From NCBI RefSeq assembly GCF_003569915.1, contig NZ_KZ984454.1, forward strand, positions 1 to 64,000: a stretch of DNA of 64,000 nt. Reading direction: 5' to 3'. This stretch comes from Comamonas testosteroni (lineage in GTDB: Bacteria; Pseudomonadota; Gammaproteobacteria; Burkholderiales; Burkholderiaceae_C). Both the position numbers and the translations under genes were made by a program. A model generated the notes under the pieces. The model made no database searches. It was not told the DNA's origin and saw only the letters and a list, made by a program, of their open reading frames with translations. Positions 1-8,989 of this stretch are shown here, piece by piece. Numbering within the stretch: the stretch's first letter is position 1; every line of letters starts with the position of its first letter.

Positions 1-72
1 CTGCACATCCGAGCTTCAATCCTCAATCAATTTACCGCTCTGGGCACGCCCCAGACAGTCGCTGCTGCGTAA
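1..72 (+). CDS. Possible 3' end of an upstream gene (partial)
   Basis: The frame open from the window edge ends in TAA at 70-72 and reads as 23 residues ending TPQTVAAA. It lies 6 bases before the first possible start of the TolC-type gene and shares its strand, so it could be the tail of the preceding operon gene. The third codon positions are not clearly GC-biased, so it may also be non-coding leader. Nothing in it identifies a family. Confidence 0.2.
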   Translation: MHIRASILNQFTALGTPQTVAAA

Positions 73-78
73 ATCTAT

Positions 79-1506
79 TTGGGATTGGGGATGCCTTGGC
101 CTATGGCCGATTTATGCAACAAAGCCACGGCCATGTACAAGGATCAGGAGCCCATTGCTGCGCCCATCGATTTCCATGAAGCCGCAGCCCGTGCGCTCAA
201 GTACAACCTGGACTACAAGCTCAAGCTGATGGAAACGGCTTTGAGCCGCAGCCTGTTTGATGTCTCCACCTACGAAATGCTGCCCAAGCTGGTCGCAGGT
301 GCGGGCTACACCAGCCGCAACAACGACTCGGGCGGTACTTCGGTGCTGATCGAGCCGCCTCGCACGGTGTCGCTGAACCCATCGACCTCGCAGGAGCGTG
401 ACCGCTCCATGGCCAATCTGTCGTTCTCCTGGAATGCGCTGGACTTTGGTGTGTCGTACTACCGTGCCCAGCAAAAGGCCGATCAGGTGCTGATGTCCGA
501 AGAGCGCCGCCGCAAGGTCATCCAGAACGTGCTGCAGGACGTGCGCAACAGCTACTGGCGTGCGCTGGGTGCGCAAAAGCTGCTGGGCCGTGTGGATGCC
601 CTGCTCGAGCGCGTGAACCAGGCGCTGGTGCGAGCCAAGGAAGTGGAAAAACAAGGCCTGATGCCCCAGGCCCAGGTGCTGGGCTACCAGCGTGCGCTGC
701 TCGACGCAGTCAACACGCTGACGCTGCGCCGTCAGGACCTGGAGCTGGCCATGGCTGAGCTGCGTGCGCTGATGTCCGTCGCTCCTGGCGTGAAGTTCAC
801 GCTGGCCGATCAAAACGAGCTGGCCCTGCCCCGTGTGCCGGTCAACGTGGATGCGCTGGAGCGCCTGGCGCTGGAAAAGCGCCCCGAGATCATGGAAGAG
901 TGGTATCGCAAGCGCGTGACCGAGAACGACATCAAGGCGGCCAAGGTTCTGCTGTGGCCCAACATCAGCTTTGATACAGGTTGGCAGTATGACTCCAACA
1001 AGTACAGCTACAACAGCAACTGGATCGACACCGGCATCCGTGTCTCCTGGAACCTGCTCAAGCTGACCCAGTACCCTGCGCTCAAGCAAGCACACAAGGC
1101 CCAGAACGACACCGACGACATGCGCCGCATGGCTCTGTCCATGGCCGTGCTGACCCAGGTCCGCGTGGGTGTGCAGCGCTACGGCCTGTCGCTGTCCGAG
1201 CTCAAGTTTGCCGAAGAGAGCATGAACGTGGACCAGCGCCTGCTGAACTACGCCAAGGCAGCGGCCAAGAGCCAGTTCGACTCCGAGCTGGAAGTCATCC
1301 GCACCGAAGCCCGTGCGCTGCTGGGTGAGTACCAGCGCTACGCCGCCTACTCCAACGCCCAGGCCGCCTGGGGCCGTCTGTACAACTCCGTGGGCCTGGA
1401 CATCCTGCCCGAGACCGTGGAAAGCCATGATGTGAAGACGCTGGCAGCCTCCATGCAAGACACCATGGCGCAATGGCAAAAGACAGTTTTCCAGGCCTCT
1501 GAATAA
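79..1506 (+). CDS. TolC-family outer membrane channel protein
   Basis: This is an outer membrane efflux/secretion channel (OEP family), expected to form a trimeric barrel with a long periplasmic helical tunnel docking onto the adaptors encoded just downstream. The 475 residues show the two repeated OEP halves: long amphipathic helices with alternating small and charged residues, and two stretches of beta character (near YTSRNNDSGG and GWQYDSNKYSY). The start is uncertain. A TTG at 79 is the earliest start, with ATGs at 91 and 103; none has a clear Shine-Dalgarno sequence. None of these starts gives a signal peptide or lipobox, which TolC proteins normally need. Either the true N-terminus lies in another frame upstream (frameshift) or the start is unusual. 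It is the first gene of a four-gene run. Confidence 0.85.
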   Translation: MGLGMPWPMADLCNKATAMYKDQEPIAAPIDFHEAAARALKYNLDYKLKLMETALSRSLFDVSTYEMLPKLVAGAGYTSRNNDSGGTSVLIEPPRTVSLNPSTSQERDRSMANLSFSWNALDFGVSYYRAQQKADQVLMSEERRRKVIQNVLQDVRNSYWRALGAQKLLGRVDALLERVNQALVRAKEVEKQGLMPQAQVLGYQRALLDAVNTLTLRRQDLELAMAELRALMSVAPGVKFTLADQNELALPRVPVNVDALERLALEKRPEIMEEWYRKRVTENDIKAAKVLLWPNISFDTGWQYDSNKYSYNSNWIDTGIRVSWNLLKLTQYPALKQAHKAQNDTDDMRRMALSMAVLTQVRVGVQRYGLSLSELKFAEESMNVDQRLLNYAKAAAKSQFDSELEVIRTEARALLGEYQRYAAYSNAQAAWGRLYNSVGLDILPETVESHDVKTLAASMQDTMAQWQKTVFQASE

Positions 1507-1547
1507 AAAAGGCGCTACAAATCGACACAATTGCTACCATAGCGTCC

Positions 1548-2351
1548 ATGCCAATGAAAACGTTCTCGCGATGGGCTCTTTGCCTTATCCCTGTCTGGGC
1601 TGCGGTGCAAACACTGGCCCAAACTTCTCCTGCCCCGGCAACTCCCTCCGCTCCCACAGCCCGCCCGGCTCTGCCCTCGCAGCCTGATCCGCACGCCATC
1701 CGTGTGCTGCTCAGCCCCGAGCTGGAGACCGTGCTGGCCTCGCAGATGCTGGGGGTCATCTCCCACCTCAACGTCAGCCTCGGCGCCCGTGTCAACAAAG
1801 GCCAGACCGTGCTGAGCTTTGACTGCAGCGAAGCGGCAGCCAAGCAGCGCATGGCCCAGGCCGAATACGCCAACGCCAAGGAGTCACTGGACGTCAAGGA
1901 GCGCCTGCGCAAGCTCGACGCTGCCGGCGACACCGAGGTGCAGCTGGCACGCACCCTGGCCGACAAGGCCAAGGCTGCCATCACCCTGACCCAGGTGCAG
2001 ATGAGCCAGTGCGTGGTCAAGGCGCCCTTCTCCGGCCATGTGGTCAAGCTGCACGTCAAACCTGCGCAAGGTGTGAACGTGGGCGTGCCGCTGATCGAGA
2101 TTGTCAGCGACGGCCCGCTCAAGCTGCGCCTGAACGTGCCCTCTCGCTGGCTGCATGCCCTCAAGGTTGGCACCGGCTTTGAAGTGGCCATCGACGAAAC
2201 CCGCAAAACCTACCCCGCCAAGGTCTCTGCCATCAACGCCCGTGTGGACGCCGTGGCCCAGACCGTGGAACTTGAAGCCCGTATTGACGGCAAGCACGCT
2301 GAGCTGCTGGCCGGCATGAGCGGTATCGCACGCTTCCCAGGACTGCAGTAA
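1548..2351 (+). CDS. Periplasmic adaptor (HlyD/RND membrane-fusion type), short
   Basis: This 267-residue protein has an N-terminal export signal (basic MPMKTFSRW, then a hydrophobic core ending around ...VQTLAQT) and a Pro/Ala-rich linker. A biotinyl/lipoyl-like half-hairpin follows (LGARVNKGQTVLSFDC), then a short helical hairpin, and the second lipoyl half with a beta-barrel (VVKAPFSGHVVKLHVKPAQG, LIEIVSDGPLKL). That is the membrane-fusion-protein plan with a short coiled coil, so it should bridge an inner-membrane partner and the TolC channel upstream. Start ATG 1548 was chosen; ATG 1554 is nearly equivalent. It begins 41 bases after the channel gene and ends 2 bases before the next gene, so all are probably cotranscribed. 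Confidence 0.88.
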   Translation: MPMKTFSRWALCLIPVWAAVQTLAQTSPAPATPSAPTARPALPSQPDPHAIRVLLSPELETVLASQMLGVISHLNVSLGARVNKGQTVLSFDCSEAAAKQRMAQAEYANAKESLDVKERLRKLDAAGDTEVQLARTLADKAKAAITLTQVQMSQCVVKAPFSGHVVKLHVKPAQGVNVGVPLIEIVSDGPLKLRLNVPSRWLHALKVGTGFEVAIDETRKTYPAKVSAINARVDAVAQTVELEARIDGKHAELLAGMSGIARFPGLQ

Positions 2352-2353
2352 AC

Positions 2354-3877
2354 ATGGCCAGCGCTTCCCCATCGGCTGCCGCTCTGGTGGCCCAGTTGGA
2401 GGCGCGGGCCCGCGCAGCCAACACCCCCGCAGAGCTGGCCTTCTCCATTGCCAATGACAGCTTCGGCCTGCTGGGCTTCAGGCAGGCCTTTGTCATGGCG
2501 GGCAGCGGCAAGCAAGCCCGTCTGCTCACGCTCTCCGGTCTGGCCGTGCCTACCGAAGACAGCCCCTACCTGATCTGGCTGCGCCGCAGCTGGCCCTGGA
2601 TGCAGGAGCAGCTCGATCACAAGGCGGGCTGGTTGCCATCGCCTGCCAACGCCGCAAATGCCTCCAGCACCGCTGCGCCGCCCGATTCAGAGCCAAAACA
2701 GCCTCCAGTCCAGAATAATCATGGACACACAGCTATCAAAACAGAAGCAGGCGTAGCGGTATCCATCGCTGCCAATGCTCCAGCAAGCTCTGCACAAGCG
2801 CCCGCCGAAGAAACAAAGCCCAAAGCCCCGCCCCCTGCCGAAGTGCTGGACGGCTGGCTGGAATGGTGGCCCGAAGGCCTGTTTGCCATCCCACTGCGCA
2901 GGCGTGACGGTGTCATCCTCGCCTGGGCCGCCTTCCTCATGGAGCAGGAACCCACGGCGCTGCAAAAACAGGCGCTGGGCCACCTGGCCACGCTGTGGGG
3001 ATACTGCTGGGAAATGCTGGGCGGCAAGCCCCGCCTGAGCCTGCGTGAGCGCTGGCAGGGTCTGGGCAGAAAACGCCATGCCATCTGGATTGCGCTGGCC
3101 CTGCTATGCGCCTTCCCCGTGCGCCAGTCGGCGCTGGCTCCGTCCGAGATCGTGGCGCTCGATGCCACCACCATTGCTTCGCCGCTCGATGGTGTTGTCA
3201 AAACCTTCCATGTGCGGCCCAGCCAGCCCGTCAAAAAAGGCGATCTGCTGATCTCGCTGGACGACACCACGCTGCGCAACCGCCTGGAAGTCTCCACCCA
3301 ATCCGTGGCCGTGGCCGATGCCGAATGGATGGCTGCCAGCCAGAAGGCGTTTGACAACATTCAGAGCAAAGGCGAGCTGACCCAGTTGCAGGGCCGTGCT
3401 CAGGAAAAACGGGCCGAGCTGGCCGCCGTGCAGGCCCAGCTGGCCCGCATCGAAGTGCGAGCCCCGCATGACGGCATTGCCGTCTTCGGCTCGGCCGACG
3501 ACTGGCTGGGCCGCCCCGTGGTCACGGGCGAGCGCATCATGCAGGTCGCCAACCCGCAGTCGGCGGGCGTGCTCATCTACCTGCCCGTGGCCGATGCGCT
3601 TGTTCTCGATGAAAAAGCCCCCGTCAAGCTGTTCCTGACCGTACGCCCTCTGTCGCCGCTGAACGCCACCGTCACCGAGACCAGCTACCAGGCCAGCCTC
3701 TCGCCGGACAACGTCTCCAGCTACCGCCTGCGGGCCACGCTTGATGAAGGCCAGTCGCTCGATGATGCCCGCATCGGCCTGCATGGCACGGCCAAGATCT
3801 CGGGCGGCTGGGTGCCGCTGGTCTACTACCTGCTGCGTCGCCCCCTGGCTACCGCCCGTGAGTGGAGCGGCTTCTGA
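2354..3877 (+). CDS. Inner-membrane HlyD-type adaptor with N-terminal GAF-like domain
   Basis: The protein has 507 residues. Residues 1-95 and about 158-225 together resemble a cytosolic GAF-type domain. They are split by a low-complexity Pro/Ala/Glu-rich stretch (about 96-158) absent from the fold. A single membrane segment lies at about 242-258 (AIWIALALLCAFPV). The remainder is a periplasmic HlyD-like part: a lipoyl half (SPLDGVVKTFHVRPSQPVKK), a helical hairpin (about 300-360), and the second half with barrel (IEVRAPHDGIAVFGSADDW). A cytosolic sensor on an adaptor is unusual and suggests a signal-controlled export or processing machine. The gene starts 2 bases after the previous stop, and its stop TGA overlaps the next ATG (TGATG at 3875-3879), indicating translational coupling. 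The DNA for the low-complexity insert includes a copy of a dispersed AT-rich motif (about 2733-2750). Confidence 0.85.
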   Translation: MASASPSAAALVAQLEARARAANTPAELAFSIANDSFGLLGFRQAFVMAGSGKQARLLTLSGLAVPTEDSPYLIWLRRSWPWMQEQLDHKAGWLPSPANAANASSTAAPPDSEPKQPPVQNNHGHTAIKTEAGVAVSIAANAPASSAQAPAEETKPKAPPPAEVLDGWLEWWPEGLFAIPLRRRDGVILAWAAFLMEQEPTALQKQALGHLATLWGYCWEMLGGKPRLSLRERWQGLGRKRHAIWIALALLCAFPVRQSALAPSEIVALDATTIASPLDGVVKTFHVRPSQPVKKGDLLISLDDTTLRNRLEVSTQSVAVADAEWMAASQKAFDNIQSKGELTQLQGRAQEKRAELAAVQAQLARIEVRAPHDGIAVFGSADDWLGRPVVTGERIMQVANPQSAGVLIYLPVADALVLDEKAPVKLFLTVRPLSPLNATVTETSYQASLSPDNVSSYRLRATLDEGQSLDDARIGLHGTAKISGGWVPLVYYLLRRPLATAREWSGF

Positions 3878-6207
3878 TGTCACAGCAAACGTGGCAGCCC
3901 ATTGCGCCCGCTGGCGTGGAAGGCCAGACGGCCCGCCCGGGCGCTGCGCAGCCGCACAGAAAAGAGACGCCCAAAGGCGCTGCCCCAGCGCAAGGCCAGC
4001 CAGGTGGAGCACAGCCCGGGCCGCAGTCTGGAGCACAAGCCGGACCACAAACCGGGCAATTGCCACCCGAGTTGCTGGCGGCTCTTGGTGGTGGCGCAGC
4101 AGGTAACGCAGCCGCTCCCAAGGCCCTGCCGCCCGCACCGCCGCTGCGTGAAGACCTGCGCCTGCACCAGAGCGCCCCCTTCCCTGACGGTGCCCCCGCC
4201 TGGGCCATTCAGGACCCCATCACCAATCGCTTCTACCGCATAGGCTGGCTGGAATACGAATGTCTGCTGCGCTGGCATCTGCCGCCCGCCAAGATGGTGG
4301 CCGACATCAATGCCAGCACCACGCTGGAAGTCGATGAAGAGCAGGTCACCGAATTCATCAAATTCCTCGACCAGCACAGCCTGCTGCGGGCCACTCCGCA
4401 AAAGGTCGAACAGCTGCAAAAGAAAAGCGGCGAAGCCAAGTGGAAAAGCGGTAAATGGTGGCTGCACACCTACCTCTTCATCCGCATCCCTCTGGTGCGG
4501 CCCCAGCGCTTTTTACAGGCCATGATGCCCTGGGTGGCGCCGCTGTTCACCCGCACCGCCCTGTGGCTGCTGATGGGGGCCACGGCCCTGGGCCTGATCC
4601 TGGTGGCCCGGCAGTGGGACACCTTTGTGCACAGCTTCATGGACATGCTCTCGCCCTCGGGCCTGGCAGGCTTTGCACTGGCGCTCATCGTCTCCAAGAC
4701 TCTGCATGAAATGGGCCACGCCCTGGTTGCTACCCGGCTGGGCGTGCGCGTGGCCCACATGGGGGTGGCCATGGTCGTGCTCTGGCCCATGCTCTACACG
4801 GACACCAGCGAATCCTGGCGGCTGCGCAACCACCGCCAGCGCCTGGCTATCTCCATTGCCGGCATCACCACCGAAGTAGCGCTGGCGGGCCTGGCAACAC
4901 TGGCCTGGGCGCTGCTTGAAGACGGCATGCTGCGCCAGTCCATGCTCTATCTGGCCACCACGGGCTGGATCCTGTCGCTGGCCCTGAACGCCAGCCCCTT
5001 CATGCGCTTTGATGGCTACTTCATCGCCTCGGACGTGCTCAACTTCCCCAATCTGCACGAGCGGGCCGGAGCCACTGCCAAAGCCTTCATGCGGCGCAAG
5101 CTGCTGGGTCTGAACGAGCCCGATCCAGAAAACTTCCGCCCCGAAGTGCAATGGAAGCTGCGCCTGTTTGCTTACATCACCTGGCTGTACCGCCTCACCG
5201 TCTTCCTCGGTATCGCCTTTGCCGTCTACTACTTCTTCTTCAAGGCTCTGGGCATCTTCTTGCTGGGCGTGGAGCTGTGGTGGTTCGTCGCCAAACCCAT
5301 ATGGACTGAACTCATGGTCTGGAAAAAACGCTGGGCCGAAGTGCCCCCCCGCAACCGCCTCATGATCTGGGGCTTTGCAGCGGCCGTCCTCTTCCTCATG
5401 GCCTTCCCCTGGTCCGCCGACCTCAAGGCCCCGGGCGTGGCCCGAGCCGAGCGCCAGCAAGTCATCTACAGCCCCCTGCCCGCCCAGGTCATAGCGCTCA
5501 CCGCCCAAGGCCCCGTCAAGGCAGGCCAGGCCCTGGCCCAGCTCGACATGCCCGACCTGCTGGCCCGCCAGCAGCGCAACGCCGCCAGCGTCGAAGCCCT
5601 CTCCCGCCAGCTGCCCCAGCTCATGGGCCGTGAACAAGGCCTCGATGAACAACAAGCCACCATCCAGCGCCTGCAGGAACAACTCGCTGAAAACCGGGCC
5701 ATCCAGGAAGAAGCCGCACAGCTCCAGCTCAAGGCCGACTTTGCGGGCGACTGGCGAGACGTAGATCCCCACCTGCGAGCCGGCGCCTGGGTCAACACCA
5801 AGATCCCGCTGGGCGTGCTCGTCGACCCACAAAGCTGGATCGTGGACGCCTACGTCGACCAGCAGCAAATCCACCGCATCGCCCCTGGCGCCAAGGCCGA
5901 GTTCTGGCCCCAGCGCTGGGGCAAGGCCATAGAAGCCACCGTGCTCGAAGTCGACAGCGCCCGCAGCCAGCAACTGCCCTACACCACGCTGGACGCCCGC
6001 CACGGCGGCACCGTCGCCACCCAGCCCCACGAAAAAGAAGTGCAGCCCATCGAAGCCATGTACCGCGTGCGCCTGAAGCTCAGCGAATACCCGCCGCAGA
6101 TGCGGGAGCTGCGAGGCACGGCCCACATCCGGGCCGAGCGCAGCAGCTGGCTGTGGCATGTGCTGCAGAACGGGCTGGCGGTGGTTATACGGGAAAGTGG
6201 GTTCTAG
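3877..6207 (+). CDS. M50 site-2-type metalloprotease fused to HlyD-like adaptor
   Basis: This is a 776-residue polytopic protein. The N-terminus is a Gln/Pro/Gly-rich tail (1-90), then a small alpha/beta region (about 110-180, DPITNRFYRIGWLEYECLL...) that resembles PqqD-like peptide-binding domains; that likeness is my inference. Several membrane helices follow. The zinc motif HEMGH is at residues 277-281 and the third-ligand motif NASPFMRFDGY at about 371-381, as in M50 intramembrane proteases. After further helices a periplasmic lipoyl/barrel adaptor part runs from about 520 to the end (SPLPAQVIALTAQGPVKAGQ). The ATG at 3877 overlaps the previous TGA and was preferred over GTG 3862. The catalytic residues look intact, so it could cleave or guide a membrane-bound export substrate. 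No ABC ATPase is encoded nearby. Confidence 0.88.
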   Translation: MSQQTWQPIAPAGVEGQTARPGAAQPHRKETPKGAAPAQGQPGGAQPGPQSGAQAGPQTGQLPPELLAALGGGAAGNAAAPKALPPAPPLREDLRLHQSAPFPDGAPAWAIQDPITNRFYRIGWLEYECLLRWHLPPAKMVADINASTTLEVDEEQVTEFIKFLDQHSLLRATPQKVEQLQKKSGEAKWKSGKWWLHTYLFIRIPLVRPQRFLQAMMPWVAPLFTRTALWLLMGATALGLILVARQWDTFVHSFMDMLSPSGLAGFALALIVSKTLHEMGHALVATRLGVRVAHMGVAMVVLWPMLYTDTSESWRLRNHRQRLAISIAGITTEVALAGLATLAWALLEDGMLRQSMLYLATTGWILSLALNASPFMRFDGYFIASDVLNFPNLHERAGATAKAFMRRKLLGLNEPDPENFRPEVQWKLRLFAYITWLYRLTVFLGIAFAVYYFFFKALGIFLLGVELWWFVAKPIWTELMVWKKRWAEVPPRNRLMIWGFAAAVLFLMAFPWSADLKAPGVARAERQQVIYSPLPAQVIALTAQGPVKAGQALAQLDMPDLLARQQRNAASVEALSRQLPQLMGREQGLDEQQATIQRLQEQLAENRAIQEEAAQLQLKADFAGDWRDVDPHLRAGAWVNTKIPLGVLVDPQSWIVDAYVDQQQIHRIAPGAKAEFWPQRWGKAIEATVLEVDSARSQQLPYTTLDARHGGTVATQPHEKEVQPIEAMYRVRLKLSEYPPQMRELRGTAHIRAERSSWLWHVLQNGLAVVIRESGF

Positions 6208-6282
6208 TCCAGAGAATGAATAGGCTGATAGCTATCAATTTTGAAGCAAAACAGCGATCAAGCCTTCATACCGAACCCCATG

Positions 6283-6310
6283 AAAAAAGCGCTCTTTCGA
6301 GCGCTTTTTT
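6283..6310. terminator. Bidirectional intrinsic terminator
   Basis: A perfect inverted repeat with 12-base arms (AAAAAAGCGCTC / GAGCGCTTTTTT) around a TTTC loop. T-runs on both strands serve the convergent M50 operon and glmS. Confidence 0.9.
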
Positions 6311-6311
6311 C

Positions 6312-8228
6312 TTACTCCACCGTGACCGATTTAGCCAGGTTGCGGGGCTTGTCCACATCGGTGCCGCGTGCCACGGCCGTGTGATAGGCCAGCAACTGCA
6401 GCGGCACCACGTGCAGAATGGGGCTGAGAGCGCCGTAGTTCTCGGGCATGCGGATGACGTGCATGCCTTCGCTGCTGTCGATATTGGTCTTGGCATCGGC
6501 CAGCACATAGAGCACACCGCCGCGTGCACGCACTTCCTGCATATTGCTCTTGAGCTTTTCCAGCAGTTCGTCATTGGGAGCCACAGTGACCACGGGCATG
6601 GCATTGTCCACCAGCGCCAGCGGGCCGTGCTTGAGCTCACCAGCGGGGTAGGCTTCGGCGTGGATGTAGCTGATTTCCTTGAGCTTGAGCGCACCTTCCA
6701 GCGCAATCGGGTAGTGAATGCCACGGCCCAGGAAAAGTGCATTTTCCTTCTTCGCAAAGTCTTCAGCCCAGCTGATGATCTGCGGCTCCAGCGCCAGCAC
6801 GGACTGCAGAGCCACGGGCAGGTGGCGCATGGCAGTCAGGTATTGCTGCTCTTTTTCTTCCGTCAGGCGACCCTTGGACTGAGCCAGAGCCAGCGTCAGC
6901 AGGAACAGGCCTGCCAGCTGGGTGGTGAAGGCCTTGGTCGATGCCACGCCGATTTCCACGCCTGCGCGGGTAATGTAGGCCAGCTCGCATTCACGCACCA
7001 TGGCGCTGGTGGCCACGTTGCAGATGGTCAGCGTGTGCGTCATGCCCAGGCTTTGCGCGTGGCGCAGAGCAGCCAGCGTGTCCGCTGTCTCGCCGGACTG
7101 GCTGATGGTGACGATCAAGGTCTTGGGGTCTTGCACGCTGGTGCGGTAGCGGTATTCGCTGGCCACTTCCACATTGCAGGGGATGCCGGCAATCGCCTCG
7201 ATCCAGTACTTGGCCGTGCAGCCGCTGTAGTAGCTGGTGCCGCAGGCCAGAATCAGCACGCGGTCAATGTCCTTGAACACACGCCATGCGGCGGCGCCGG
7301 TCTTGCCTTCGGAGGTCACACCGTCAAACAACTCGGGCGCAATATGCTGCACGCCTTCCAGCGTGTCGCCAAAGGCGCGGGGCTGCTCGAAGATTTCCTT
7401 TTGCATGTAGTGGCGGTAAGGGCCCAGCTCGGCTGCGCCGCTGTGGGCCAGCACGGTCTTTACGGGGCGCTGCTTTTCCGTCAGGCGCTCTCCGCTTTTG
7501 CTCACGATCCAGTAGCGGCCGGGCTGCAGGTCCACCATATCGCCTTCTTCCAGATAGACGATCTGATCAGTCACGCCCGCCAGCGCCATGGCATCGCTGG
7601 CCAGGAAGTTCTCGCTGGCATCCTTGCCCACGCCCAGAATCAGTGGCGAGCCGGCACGCGCGCCCACCACGCGGCTGGGTTCGTCCTTGTGCATCACGCC
7701 AATTGCATAAGCGCCATGCAGGCGGGCGGTGGCGGCTTGAACGGCATCAAAAAGGTCACCAGCGTAGAGACTGTCTACGAGGTGCGCTATTACTTCTGTA
7801 TCAGTCTGACTGGCAAATACATAGCCCTTGGCCTGCAGCTCGGCGCGCAGGGCTTCGTAGTTTTCGATGATGCCGTTGTGCACCAGGGCCACACGGGCAG
7901 GCGCATCGGCATCGGCCACGGCAGAGATGCCAGGGCCGTGGCTGAAGTGGGGGTGGGCATTGCGCACAGCGGGCTCGCCGTGGGTGGCCCAGCGGGTGTG
8001 GGCAATGCCGGTCAGGCCATGCACATGCTCGGTGTTGACCTGCTCCATCAGCTCGGCCACGCGGGCGGTGGAACGCGCACGCTGCAGACCCAGGCTCAGG
8101 CCATTGGCATCCAGCGCCTGCACAGCCACGCCGCAAGAGTCATAACCACGGTACTCAAGACGCTGCAGGCCTTGAACCAGGACAGGAACGATATCGCGAT
8201 GAGAAACCGCAGCCACAATGCCACACAT
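6312..8228 (-). CDS. glmS: Glutamine-fructose-6-phosphate aminotransferase (isomerizing)
   Basis: GlmS makes glucosamine-6-phosphate from fructose-6-phosphate and glutamine, the first step of UDP-GlcNAc synthesis for peptidoglycan and LPS. The N-terminal glutaminase domain begins [12 protein letters not shown], so Cys2 becomes the nucleophile after Met removal, and EYRGYDS follows. Two SIS sugar-isomerase domains follow ([19 protein letters not shown]), and the C-terminus is LAKSVTVE as in the family. It is 638 residues, about 30 longer than the E. coli enzyme, with the extra length around the glutaminase domain. The gene is convergent with the M50 operon and divergent from the Lrp-type regulator; glmU lies 2.7 kb further on. 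Confidence 0.97.
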   Translation of the reverse strand: MCGIVAAVSHRDIVPVLVQGLQRLEYRGYDSCGVAVQALDANGLSLGLQRARSTARVAELMEQVNTEHVHGLTGIAHTRWATHGEPAVRNAHPHFSHGPGISAVADADAPARVALVHNGIIENYEALRAELQAKGYVFASQTDTEVIAHLVDSLYAGDLFDAVQAATARLHGAYAIGVMHKDEPSRVVGARAGSPLILGVGKDASENFLASDAMALAGVTDQIVYLEEGDMVDLQPGRYWIVSKSGERLTEKQRPVKTVLAHSGAAELGPYRHYMQKEIFEQPRAFGDTLEGVQHIAPELFDGVTSEGKTGAAAWRVFKDIDRVLILACGTSYYSGCTAKYWIEAIAGIPCNVEVASEYRYRTSVQDPKTLIVTISQSGETADTLAALRHAQSLGMTHTLTICNVATSAMVRECELAYITRAGVEIGVASTKAFTTQLAGLFLLTLALAQSKGRLTEEKEQQYLTAMRHLPVALQSVLALEPQIISWAEDFAKKENALFLGRGIHYPIALEGALKLKEISYIHAEAYPAGELKHGPLALVDNAMPVVTVAPNDELLEKLKSNMQEVRARGGVLYVLADAKTNIDSSEGMHVIRMPENYGALSPILHVVPLQLLAYHTAVARGTDVDKPRNLAKSVTVE

Positions 8229-8303
8229 AGATAGAGCCTTCAGGTTGAATTGCTGCGCATGCTACGCTCAGTGATAAGAAATTTTCAATCAATTAATTTA
8301 TAA

Positions 8304-8350
8304 AAATGACTGAATATTTCTTCAATTCAGTCATTTGAATTTTTATTCAA
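8304..8350. promoter_or_regulatory. Long palindrome between glmS and the Lrp-type gene
   Basis: The AT-rich divergent region holds a perfect 12-base inverted repeat, AAATGACTGAAT (8304-8315) and ATTCAGTCATTT (8325-8336), with a 9-base spacer. A second one, TTGAAT-TTTT-ATTCAA (8335-8350), follows 15 bases before the regulator's ATG. Size and AT-rich character fit an Lrp/AsnC-family operator, probably for autoregulation and possibly for glmS. The binding assignment is inference. Confidence 0.6.
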
Positions 8351-8364
8351 TAAAATGATCTTTA

Positions 8365-8865
8365 ATGAATGAAGATTCCATCAATCTGGATGCTGTGGAC
8401 CTGCAACTGCTGCGCCAGTTGCAGCGCGATGCCAGCCTCAGCAATCAGGCGCTGGCCGCGCAGCTGCATCTGTCGGCCCCCACTTGCCTGCGCCGGGTCA
8501 AGCGCCTGCAGTCTCTGGGACTGATTGAAAAGCAAGTGGCCATTTTGAGCCAAGAGCGACTGGCGCAGATTACAGGGCATGGCCTGCAGGCAATTGTGGA
8601 AGTCTCGCTGGACCGGCAGGACAGCAGCGCACTGCTGCAGTTCGAGCACAAAGCCGTAGCTGAGCCCGGCGTGCAGCAATGCTGGCGCGTCTCCCCCGGG
8701 CCGGACTTTGTGCTGATCGTCGCCACGCTGGACATGCCCGCCTATCTGGCGCTGAGCCAGAAGCTGTTCACGCAGGACAGCAATGTGCGCAACGTCAAGG
8801 CCTTTTTTGCCGTCAAACGCGCCAAATTCAATACCGAGCTGCCATTTCCCGAAATCAGCCGGTAA
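8365..8865 (+). CDS. Lrp/AsnC-family transcriptional regulator
   Basis: The 166 residues carry an N-terminal winged helix-turn-helix (LDAVDLQLLRQLQRD, SNQALAAQLHLSAPTCLRR) and a C-terminal RAM/AsnC ligand-binding and oligomerisation domain (GVQQCWRVSPGPDFVLIV). The length is normal for feast/famine regulators. Such proteins usually sense an amino acid and repress their own gene and a neighbour. It is divergent from glmS, with strong palindromes in between, which makes glmS or itself the likeliest local target. The ligand cannot be read from the sequence. Confidence 0.93.
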   Translation: MNEDSINLDAVDLQLLRQLQRDASLSNQALAAQLHLSAPTCLRRVKRLQSLGLIEKQVAILSQERLAQITGHGLQAIVEVSLDRQDSSALLQFEHKAVAEPGVQQCWRVSPGPDFVLIVATLDMPAYLALSQKLFTQDSNVRNVKAFFAVKRAKFNTELPFPEISR

Positions 8866-8989
8866 TCACACCGCCTGAGATTCATCTATTTCAGGTTGTG
8901 GCATAAATACCTCGTTTATTTGTTAAGAATTGATACAAATTAATTTGCTTGATTTATCCTCACCTCCTTTGACCTGAAGCATTCGCCCG

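Noticed and set aside
112..1530. Open frame of about 472 codons antisense to the TolC-type gene
   Set aside because: No family likeness, and its codon positions mirror those of the sense gene.
4513..6159. Long open frame of about 548 codons antisense to the M50/HlyD gene
   Set aside because: It lies opposite a gene with intact catalytic motifs, mirrors its codon bias, has Gly/His/Gln-rich composition and no recognisable domain.
6153..8234. Open frame of about 693 codons antisense to glmS
   Set aside because: Its composition is low-complexity His/Gln/Ala-rich, as expected from a mirrored GC-rich gene. glmS itself is unmistakable.
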